The translations under genes were made by a program, and so were the position numbers. 64,000 bases of DNA, taken from CAZMVY01 sp964653435. GTDB taxonomy: Bacteria > Planctomycetota > Phycisphaerae > UBA1845 > PWPN01. The notes under the pieces were generated by a model. That model was given only the letters and a program-made list of their open reading frames with translations, did no database searches and was not told the origin of the DNA. The stretch spans positions 62,001 through 126,000 of the forward strand of contig CAZZFA010000002.1 of the NCBI GenBank assembly GCA_964653435.1. Reading direction: 5' to 3'. Positions 56,699 through 64,000 of this stretch are shown here, one piece after another (within the stretch, counting starts at the first letter, position 1; every line of letters starts with the position of its first letter).

Positions 56699-59600
56699 TT
56701 ACGGGCACGCCCCCGGCCGGTTCGGGCCGTTGAAACACCTCTGGAACACGGCGAAATCGCCGAGGTCCGCGTCGCCGTCCCGATCGAAATCGACTACGTT
56801 ACACTCCGACCGGACCGGCTGATTGGGCCCGCTGAAACACAACTGGAACACGGCGAAATCGCTCAGGTCCACGTCGCCGTCCCCATCGACGTCGGCGATC
56901 GCCCAGGCCGGAGCGCTCAAGGTCAGCGCCGCCTCGTTCGATGTGGCGCTGCCGCAGGCGGCGGTCACCACGCATCGGTAGTTGGCCGCGTCGCCGGCGT
57001 CGGCGCCCGAAACGGTCAACGTGTCCGTCGTTGCGCCGGAGTAGTGGCCGGTGTCGCTCAAGTTCGCGCCGTTCTTCTGCCACTGGTACGTGATCGTTCC
57101 TTCGCCCGTCGCCGCCACGGCGAACACGGCGGTTCCGTTCAGGGGTATCTCCTGCGGCGACGGGTGCGCCGTGATCAGCGTGGGCGTTCGCAAGGTAAGC
57201 AGCGCCGGGTTCGAGGCGACGGCACCGCAACCGGCCGTCACCACGCATCGGTAATCGCCGACATCCGTGCCGTCCGCGCCGGAGACCGTCAGCGTCGCCG
57301 TCGTGACGCCGGAGTAGTGCCCGCCGTTGGTGAGGTTGACATCATCTTTCTGCCACTGGTACGCAAGCGTTCCTTCGCCCGTCGCGGTGACCGCGAAAAC
57401 GACCGCCCCGCCGGGGCAGACCTGCTGCGTCGTCGGCTGTTGCGTGATCTGCGTGGGTGCCCGGATCGTCAGGGTCGCCGCGTTTGAGGTCGTGCTCCCG
57501 CCGGCATTCGACACCACGCAGCGATAGCCGGCGGCGTCCGTGCCGTCGGCGCCGGAGATCGTCAGCGTCGCCGTCGTGACACCGGAGTAATGTCCGCCGT
57601 TGCTCAGGGTTATGCCGTTCTTCTGCCACTGGTAGCTGAGCGGCGCACCGCCGGTTGCCGCGACCGTGAAGGTTGCCGTCCCACCCGGGCAGACCGACTG
57701 CCCGGCGGGATGCTGCGTGATCGTCGGCGCGGCGGGGCCGACGCACGTCACCGTGATGCCGTCGAACGCGGCCGCCTTGCCGTCCCCGGTGACCACGACG
57801 TATGTCTGGCCGTCCAGGAAGATCGTGATCGACGAGGCCGTTGCGGTGACTGTGCCGCTGAAGGCGCTCCATGTGCTGCTCGTGGTGGTCGCGGGCGGGG
57901 TAAGGTCGATGGCGCTGCCGTAGGAGGTGCTGCCATCGGGTGCGCACTTGACCGTCGCCCGTCCGCTGGCGGAATTGGTCCGGAACCAACCCGCGATGGT
58001 GTAGGTGGCGCCGGCCGTGCATCCTGTCACGACCTGGTAGACCCCCGCGCCGCCCGAGGCAACATACGAGCTCTGGATCTGCTGGTATTGCAGGCCCTCG
58101 GCCGGCGAGGCGGTCTGGATGGTGTACGCGATGAACGACGGGACGGTGGGTCGCGAATAGGCCGTCCAGCCTGTGGCGACGCCGCCGGTGTTGCCGCCCT
58201 CGAAATCCCCGTTGATCAGCGTGGGAGTCGAGCACGATGTGACCGTCAGGGCCGCTTCCGCGGAGGTGGCCGAACCGTAGCCGTTCGTGACGAGGCAACG
58301 ATAGTTCGCCGCGTCAGCGCTGTCGGCGGACGAGATGGTCAGCGTCGCCGTCGTGCAGCCCGAGTAGTGGCCGCCGTTGGCCAGATTCACCTGATTCTTC
58401 TGCCACTGGTACGACAGCGGCGCGGTGCCGGAGGCGGCTACCGTGAAGACCGCCGTGCCGCCGGGGACCACGGACTGGTTCGACGGCTGCTGCGTGATGG
58501 TCGGCGGACCGGGGGCGGCCAGCGTCAGCGTGGCGGCGTTCGACGTGGCCGTGCCGTAGGGGTTCGTCACCACGCAGCGGTAACTCGCCGCATCGCCGCC
58601 GTCGGCCGACGAAACGGTCAGGGTCGCCGTGGTGCAGCCGGAATAGTGTCCGCCGTCGCTGAGGTTGACCTGGTTTTTCTGCCATTGATAGCTCAGCGGG
58701 CTGCTTCCGGCGGCGATGACCGTGAACGTGGCCGAACCGCCGGGATCGACGGTCTGGTTCGTCGGGTGCTGCGTGATGCTTGGGGGATTGTTCTGCGGCA
58801 CACAGTACTCGGGCGCAAAGGCACAGATGCCCGGCCAGACCTTTTCCTCGTAGCGCTGTTGAATCGTCGCCCGCAACTGGGGATTGGTCGTGATGACGAT
58901 CATCCGGGTGAGGTTCAGCGTGCCCAGATTCACCGTCAGGTTGCCGCCGCTGAGCGACGTGGCCACGTCATACAGCCCGCTGGGGCGGACCTCGAAGGCC
59001 GTGGGCGACGACCGCATCCATGTCGGCAGCGCCGCCACCACGCTCGCATTGGTCTTGGGGGTGTAATGGCAGCCGGCGGGATCATTGTAGTAGTCGTCGT
59101 TCACCACAAGCAGGATCATCGTGTCCGTGCCCGACGCCAGCGCCCTGGCCCACACCCCGGCGCTCGGCGTGAGCGTCATGGCGACGGGGTGGCTGGTAAC
59201 CAGCAGGGGAGAGATCGTCTTGACCTCGTTGCCGAGCAGGCCGACTTCATACCACATGGCGAGGGCGTCCGGCTCCTTGGTGCCCAGGCCGTTGGGCGTC
59301 TTGAACCACCAGTAGCTGATCCCCTTGGCGCCCGCGGCGAGGGCGTAGTAGAACTCGATCCGCTTGGATTCCCGCGTGGGGTATGGCCAGCCTCCGCTGG
59401 CATCGGTCTGCTTGCACGAGTACAGGATCACGTGAGAGGGATTCGGCTCGGCGGCCGTCGTCGTCGCCAGCGAGACCGCGTAGATGTACGTGGCCTTCGC
59501 GTAGAGCGGGATCCGCTGAGGATAGTCGTAGTAGCTGTCCCGCAGGCGCGCCTGGTAATACGGATCGACCTGGAGGCAGTCGACCGCCTGCCCGTAGCTG

Positions 59601-60817
59601 TAGTAGTTGTCCGGCTTGAGCGTGCCGTCCATGTTTACCGAGGTCGGTATGGTGGGCACGTACTGCCGCCAGTCCTCGCCCTTCTCGATGTTGAGCATCG
59701 CGAGAACGCCGGTGTCGTGGCCGCTGCCGCAGGGCAGCTTCAGGCCCGTGCCGCAGTCGAGGTTGTCCTCCTCGGCGTCCGGCTCGTCGTCGAGGAACCA
59801 CATCCACGGATCGAAGCCGACCGGCGCGCTCCATGCGATGGTGCCGAAACCGTGATCCAGTGCATACGCACGCCCCGCGCCGGTATCGAGGTAATGCGCG
59901 AGGGCGCTGGGCATCTGGTTCTCGACCGCGTTGATGCCGTGGTTCGTGGCTTCGTCGATCCACGCCCGGGCCCCATCGTAATCGCCGTCGGCGATCGGGA
60001 ACGTGTACCACGTGGCGTGAAGGAATTCGCGGGCCCATGTCCGCAGCGAGGCCGTCGCCGTCTTGCCGTCGGCGTACACGCCCTGATACACGTGGTAGGA
60101 ACCCTGCGGAAGGGGCGTGGCCAGCGTCAGGACGGATTCGGCGAAGTTCACGGACGGGTCGCCGACGGTCGTGGTGTTCGCCGTCACGTCATTGCCGTCC
60201 ATTCGGATCGTCGTCGGGGCCGCGCCGCCGTTCCGCCGCCAGTGGAGATAGACCTTCGTGCGGTCCTGCGAGAAGCCGACGCTCGCCAACTGCGGCGCCG
60301 CCGAATCCACCGGAACCGACGCGGACACGGTGCCGGCGGAGGTAACCACGCCGATGCTGACCGGCCGCGTTACCGGTACGTACCGCAGTCGGACCACGGC
60401 CTGCGCCACGCCGCCGGGGGGGATCGTGGTCGGGTCGCCCTTGTACCAGACCGGCTCGCCCGCATCGATGATCGCCTGGGGTGGGTTGTCCCAGTAGAAG
60501 TAGATGCTGTTGGCGTTGTGGTAGGTCGCGCTTCGCTTGATGACGGTCTTGAGGCTGTACCCGGCCAGGGTCACGTCGTTGATCGTCACCGACGATGTGC
60601 CGTCGTTGCGGAGGTAGACATGGACGTTCGACCCGCCGACGACGGCACCGCAGTCGGTCGGGTAGTTCCGGTCGTGCCAGATGCACTGGTACTCGGTGTA
60701 GGGATTGTCCTGCTGGTACTGCACGCCGAGCAGCGTGACCGCCGCGTCAGCACCGGCGCTCATCAAAACCACGATCGGAAGGGCCCACATCCGGCGGCCG
60801 ATAACTGGAACGACCAT
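56699..60817 (-). CDS. Giant secreted modular protein 2: DEPD-type TIM-like module, five Ig-like domains, dockerin-like
   Basis: A 1372-residue paralogue of the proteins on both sides. A signal peptide starts at the ATG at 60817 (AAGGGGG 5 bases upstream). The beta domain AVTLLGVQYQQDNPYTEYQ and the barrel-like module follow, with MWFLDDEPDAEEDN (Glu345) and LLGNEVKTISPLLVTSHP. Ig-like domains 1 and 2 (about 680-860) precede a CBM-like domain (NGDFEGGNTGGVATGW, 862-1020). Ig-like 3, 4 and 5 (1027-1290) and a dockerin-like tail (VDGDGDVDLSDFAVFQ, FDRDGDADLGDFAVFQ) end it. Each Ig unit has YQWQK, a GGHYSG turn and a YRC-type strand. It lacks the FN3-like block of its neighbours. The gap to paralogue 1 is 139 bases and to paralogue 3 is 243 bases, so separate promoters are possible. 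Confidence 0.8.
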   Translation of the reverse strand: MVVPVIGRRMWALPIVVLMSAGADAAVTLLGVQYQQDNPYTEYQCIWHDRNYPTDCGAVVGGSNVHVYLRNDGTSSVTINDVTLAGYSLKTVIKRSATYHNANSIYFYWDNPPQAIIDAGEPVWYKGDPTTIPPGGVAQAVVRLRYVPVTRPVSIGVVTSAGTVSASVPVDSAAPQLASVGFSQDRTKVYLHWRRNGGAAPTTIRMDGNDVTANTTTVGDPSVNFAESVLTLATPLPQGSYHVYQGVYADGKTATASLRTWAREFLHATWYTFPIADGDYDGARAWIDEATNHGINAVENQMPSALAHYLDTGAGRAYALDHGFGTIAWSAPVGFDPWMWFLDDEPDAEEDNLDCGTGLKLPCGSGHDTGVLAMLNIEKGEDWRQYVPTIPTSVNMDGTLKPDNYYSYGQAVDCLQVDPYYQARLRDSYYDYPQRIPLYAKATYIYAVSLATTTAAEPNPSHVILYSCKQTDASGGWPYPTRESKRIEFYYALAAGAKGISYWWFKTPNGLGTKEPDALAMWYEVGLLGNEVKTISPLLVTSHPVAMTLTPSAGVWARALASGTDTMILLVVNDDYYNDPAGCHYTPKTNASVVAALPTWMRSSPTAFEVRPSGLYDVATSLSGGNLTVNLGTLNLTRMIVITTNPQLRATIQQRYEEKVWPGICAFAPEYCVPQNNPPSITQHPTNQTVDPGGSATFTVIAAGSSPLSYQWQKNQVNLSDGGHYSGCTTATLTVSSADGGDAASYRCVVTNPYGTATSNAATLTLAAPGPPTITQQPSNQSVVPGGTAVFTVAASGTAPLSYQWQKNQVNLANGGHYSGCTTATLTISSADSADAANYRCLVTNGYGSATSAEAALTVTSCSTPTLINGDFEGGNTGGVATGWTAYSRPTVPSFIAYTIQTASPAEGLQYQQIQSSYVASGGAGVYQVVTGCTAGATYTIAGWFRTNSASGRATVKCAPDGSTSYGSAIDLTPPATTTSSTWSAFSGTVTATASSITIFLDGQTYVVVTGDGKAAAFDGITVTCVGPAAPTITQHPAGQSVCPGGTATFTVAATGGAPLSYQWQKNGITLSNGGHYSGVTTATLTISGADGTDAAGYRCVVSNAGGSTTSNAATLTIRAPTQITQQPTTQQVCPGGAVVFAVTATGEGTLAYQWQKDDVNLTNGGHYSGVTTATLTVSGADGTDVGDYRCVVTAGCGAVASNPALLTLRTPTLITAHPSPQEIPLNGTAVFAVAATGEGTITYQWQKNGANLSDTGHYSGATTDTLTVSGADAGDAANYRCVVTAACGSATSNEAALTLSAPAWAIADVDGDGDVDLSDFAVFQLCFSGPNQPVRSECNVVDFDRDGDADLGDFAVFQRCFNGPNRPGACP

Positions 60818-61060
60818 GTGATCCCCCTTGCGGCATGTCCGACTCATGCCATAAGAATCATATCCACCACGCCGACGAATCCGCGGCGAAAACGTTTTCT
60901 CCCGCGCAGCGTCCCGGCCGGAGGTCCCGGATGCCAGGCGGCTGCCTGTCCTGCCGCGCGGGCCTGCGATGAAAGCTCATGGCGGTCTCGCCGGCACCGC
61001 ACCCCGCACGCTATGCGTTTCCCCGGGGTCCTGCAGCGCGATCCTCGGGGCATTGTTCCC

Positions 61061-64000
61061 TTACGGGCACCTCGGCGGCTGATTGGGACCGCTGAAACAG
61101 CTCTGCAACACCGAGAAGTCCGCCACATCCACGTCGGCGTCACCGTCGAAGTCCGCCCGGGAGCAACCCGCCTCGCGGAGCGCCCGGTTGGGGCCGTTGA
61201 AACAGTACTGGAAGACGCCGAAGTCGCTAAGATCCACGTCGCCGTCCTCGTCGAGGTCAGCGGGCGCAATCACCCTCGCGGATACCGCGTAATCGTACGT
61301 GCCGTTTGCGACATCCTCGCCGTTGCAGCCCTGCACATGCAGATACCACGTGCCGGCTGCGGTCGGCGTCGTCGTCAGCATTCCGGCCGACCATTGCGGC
61401 TCCGTGTTCGTCCAGGTGCAGGTGGGGTTCTGGTCCCAGACATAGCGGTAGTACTGGATCGTACCGGGGCCGAAGCCGCCGACCGCAGTCCAGGTGATGC
61501 CCTCGTTGACTCGCGCGGAGGCCCTGTCGGGAACGACGCTCTCCGCTGCCGGCGGAACGGACAGAGTCCAGGCCCGGACCGGCGGGCAATCGACCGTCGC
61601 CACACCGTCGCCGTTCCGGGCGCGGGCGACAAAATCGTATGCCGTGTTGGGGCAGAGGCCCGACGAGGTCCAGGGCCCCGTGCCGGTTTGCCAGCCCGAG
61701 TCCGTGCCGGCCGTGGTATTGGCCACGAGAACGCCGGAGCCGGCGACGGCGAGATTGGAGAACGTACCGACCGGGCTTGCGACGATGCTGGTGGTGGTAA
61801 CGGCCCCGATGAGCACGTCTTGGGGTTCTTCGATCAGCGAGTACGCCGTCTGCCCGACCGATGGATCGGATTCGCCGCAGTCATTGATGGCATGGATGTA
61901 CCGGGTGTACTGCGTGTTCGGCAGGACGCCGGTTTCGAGCCATTGCGTCGTGTCGGCAGGAAGCAGGCCGGACAGGTCCGCACCGGTGTTGTCCCGGATG
62001 CGGTAGCCGGTCTCGATGGCGAGGTCCGCCCATCGCCATCGGATGCTGGTCGAGCCGAGCGCCTGCGGGCCGATATCGATCGGCGCGCCGGGCGCGATTT
62101 CGATGTCGTCGATCCACACGTAGGCGGTCTTGTTCTTCTCCGGGGTCTTGGTGGACCGCCCGCGGAGATACACCGTGATGTAGTCGGCCTGGGCGATGCC
62201 CGTCCACGGTTTCTGGCTCCAGTATTCGTACGGTTTGGAAAGCCACTGGACGTTCGGGCTGTTCGGGTCGGTTCCGCCGTAGGGATCGATGCCAAGGAAC
62301 CCTTCCGCGATGCCGGTGCCCTGCGGGGAGTAGACCTTGAACCACGTCTTGATCGTGTAGGGCTGACCGGGCGTGGCGTTGAATCGCTGATAGACCCCGC
62401 CGTCGTTGTTCACGTCGTGCGAGTAGATTTCCTGGCAATGTGCGCCGCCGTGTTTCTCGGTCGTCTCGTCGGAGAAGCTGAGGTTCGTCCCTTCGCTGCC
62501 CGCCTTGATGAACTTGGTCCAGCCGTTGCCCGCCCCGTTCGTGAAGCCTCCTTCGAAGCCGAGGTTCTGCAGGCACAGGGGGTTGCACAGGATGACGGTC
62601 AGTGCGGCCTCGTTCGAGGTCGCGCTGCCGTATGCGTTGCCGACCACGCAGCGGTAGCTGCCCGCATCCGCGGTGCTCGCGCCGGACACGGTGAGCGTGG
62701 GCGTCGTCACGCCGGAGTAGCTGCCGCCGTTGCTGAGGTCCACCCGGTTCTTCTGCCACTGGTACGTAAGCGTGCCGGAGCCCGAGGCGGCGACGGTGAA
62801 GAGGGCCGCACCGCCGGCGCAGATCGTGCTGGACTGCGGCTGCTGCGTGAGAACCGGCGGGCCGCCCGCCGCGCACACCTCCGGCGCGATCGTGCAGACC
62901 CCGGCGCGGACCGTCTGCTCATAACGCTGCGCGATCGTCGTCCGTAGCTGCGGATCGTTCGTAAGCACGATCATGCGGGTCAGGTCCAGCGTGCCGAGGT
63001 TCACCTGCAACTGGTTGCCGTTGATCTGCGCAGTCACATCGCGGACGCCGCCCGCGGTGATCTCAAAGGCCGACGGCGACGGCATCCAGCCCGGCAGGGC
63101 CGCGGTCAGGCTCGCCCCGGGGATCGGCGTGTAATGGGTCCCGGCCTCGTCGTTGAGATACTGGTCGTGTACCGCCAGCAGGATGATCGTGTCGGTGCCC
63201 ACGAGCAGCGAGCGCACCCACACGCCGGGGCTGGCCTGGACCGTCATCGTCGCGGGGCAGCTCGTGACGAGCAGGGGCGCGGCGGTCTTGATCTCGTTGC
63301 CGAGGACGCCCATTTCCTTGAAGAGCGCGCGGGCCGCGGGCGTGTCCGCCGCCAGACCGCTCGACGGATTACCGTTGGGCCACCACCAATAGGCGAGCCC
63401 CTTGGCGCCGGCCGCCAGCGCGTAGTACACCTCGATCCGTTTCGATTGCGGCGTCGGGAACGGGAAGACGGCGCCGGAGGAGTCCTTCCACTGGCAGGAG
63501 TAGAGAATGACATGCAGGGGGTTGGGCTCGCAGGCCGAGGCGGCCACCTGCGAGGATGCGTAGACGTACGTGGCCTTCTGGTACAGGGGGATCCGGTTGG
63601 GGTAGGTCCAGTACGCTTCCCGCATCCGCGCCTGGTAGTACAGATCGCACATGAAGACGTCCGGGACCTGCCCATAGTTGTAGTAGTTGTACGGCTTGTA
63701 TGTCCCGTCGATGTTTACCGTTGTCGGCGAAGACGGGTTGGCCGCCCGGAGCTCCTCGCCCCGCTCGATGCAGGACATCGCCAGAACGCCGATATTGTGC
63801 CCGCCGCCGGCGGGCAGATTGCTCACCCGCGAATCGGCGCAGTCCGGTTCGTCCCGGATGAACCACATCCGCGGGTTGGAGCAGTTCCATTTGCCGATCT
63901 CGTCGATGACAAACCCGTAACCGTGATCCGCCGCGTACTGGTGGCCCCACGTCGTCTTCAACAGCACCGATGTCACGCCGGACCCGTTCATGACCAGCGT
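61061..64000 (-). CDS. Giant secreted modular protein 3, N-terminus beyond the window
   Basis: 979 residues are visible. The frame is open to the right edge and, by alignment with its two paralogues, about 300 N-terminal residues (signal peptide and beta domain) are missing. The visible part begins inside the barrel-like module (TLVMNGSG, equal to ALIMNNGS in paralogue 1), with MWFIRDEPDCADSR and VLGNEIKTAAPLLVTSCP. One Ig-like domain (about 370-465), a CBM-like domain of the FEGGFTNGAGNGW type (467-635), FN3-like domains (637-910) and a dockerin-like pair (LDEDGDVDLSDFGVFQ, FDGDADVDVADFSVLQ) follow. The FN3 block is closest to that of paralogue 1. An in-frame ATG at 63991 is not the real start. 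Confidence 0.8.
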   Translation of the reverse strand, partial: TLVMNGSGVTSVLLKTTWGHQYAADHGYGFVIDEIGKWNCSNPRMWFIRDEPDCADSRVSNLPAGGGHNIGVLAMSCIERGEELRAANPSSPTTVNIDGTYKPYNYYNYGQVPDVFMCDLYYQARMREAYWTYPNRIPLYQKATYVYASSQVAASACEPNPLHVILYSCQWKDSSGAVFPFPTPQSKRIEVYYALAAGAKGLAYWWWPNGNPSSGLAADTPAARALFKEMGVLGNEIKTAAPLLVTSCPATMTVQASPGVWVRSLLVGTDTIILLAVHDQYLNDEAGTHYTPIPGASLTAALPGWMPSPSAFEITAGGVRDVTAQINGNQLQVNLGTLDLTRMIVLTNDPQLRTTIAQRYEQTVRAGVCTIAPEVCAAGGPPVLTQQPQSSTICAGGAALFTVAASGSGTLTYQWQKNRVDLSNGGSYSGVTTPTLTVSGASTADAGSYRCVVGNAYGSATSNEAALTVILCNPLCLQNLGFEGGFTNGAGNGWTKFIKAGSEGTNLSFSDETTEKHGGAHCQEIYSHDVNNDGGVYQRFNATPGQPYTIKTWFKVYSPQGTGIAEGFLGIDPYGGTDPNSPNVQWLSKPYEYWSQKPWTGIAQADYITVYLRGRSTKTPEKNKTAYVWIDDIEIAPGAPIDIGPQALGSTSIRWRWADLAIETGYRIRDNTGADLSGLLPADTTQWLETGVLPNTQYTRYIHAINDCGESDPSVGQTAYSLIEEPQDVLIGAVTTTSIVASPVGTFSNLAVAGSGVLVANTTAGTDSGWQTGTGPWTSSGLCPNTAYDFVARARNGDGVATVDCPPVRAWTLSVPPAAESVVPDRASARVNEGITWTAVGGFGPGTIQYYRYVWDQNPTCTWTNTEPQWSAGMLTTTPTAAGTWYLHVQGCNGEDVANGTYDYAVSARVIAPADLDEDGDVDLSDFGVFQYCFNGPNRALREAGCSRADFDGDADVDVADFSVLQSCFSGPNQPPRCP

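Noticed and set aside
57590..62947. A 1785-codon open frame on the plus strand opposite the giant paralogues
   Set aside because: Its residues are Arg/Gly/Asp/His-rich and low in hydrophobic order, it spans the gap between two genes, and it repeats only because the Ig-encoding DNA opposite repeats. It is a GC-driven antisense frame.
1..64000. tRNA, rRNA, riboswitch, phage and restriction or defence genes
   Set aside because: I looked for their typical sequence blocks by eye on both strands and found none. A covariance-model scan would be needed to exclude small RNAs.

Overview
The window is high-GC bacterial DNA, densely coded, and most likely from a Planctomycetota genome, probably near the Phycisphaerae. 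The taxonomic call is inference. It rests on three giant secreted proteins ending in paired acidic dockerin-like repeats (GDGDVDLSDFAVFQ type), a chromosome rich in exported carbohydrate-active enzymes, a LacI/URO-D-like/DegT sugar locus, and a hybrid type II secretion/type IV pilus gene set. No rRNA, tRNA, CRISPR array or prophage was recognised.

Layout. 1-9 kb: a truncated proC, a small PAS protein, an exported LTxxQ (Spy/CpxP-like) protein, a sialidase-like protein, a GH78 alpha-L-rhamnosidase lipoprotein and a pair of unknown membrane proteins. 9-25 kb, all on the minus strand: a GHL10-amidase fusion, a REP-associated tyrosine transposase (RAYT) inside its own palindromes, a sialate O-acetylesterase, an (alpha/alpha)6-type glycosidase, a ceramidase-like protein, a DegT aminotransferase, a GH84-like hexosaminidase, a URO-D-like protein and a LacI regulator at the head. 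This looks like an inducible locus for acylated amino-sugar or sialo-glycans. 25-26 kb is a gene-free mosaic of interspersed repeats.

26.5-47.2 kb is a secretion/pseudopilus cluster. On the minus strand, a histidine kinase, response regulator, HD-GYP protein, degenerate-GGDEF protein and STAS protein run, largely by stop/start overlaps, into GspE/PilB, GspF/PilC, PilM, PilN, PilO, a PilP/GspC-like protein, two GspG-like pilins, and GspH-, GspJ-, GspI- and PilX/GspK-like minor pilins. Divergently, on the plus strand, lie a small membrane protein, the secretin and a TPR lipoprotein. The MshEN-like motif in GspE next to HD-GYP and GGDEF proteins suggests the motor is controlled by cyclic-di-GMP.

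47.7-64 kb: an unrecognised protein, an exported double-propeller protein with many Asp-box motifs, and three tandem paralogues (about 1726, 1372 and more than 979 residues). Each paralogue combines a TIM-barrel-like DEPD module with Ig-like, CBM-like and FN3-like modules and a dockerin-like tail. The third runs off the right edge. These are plausible cargo for the neighbouring secretion machine, but that link is inference only.
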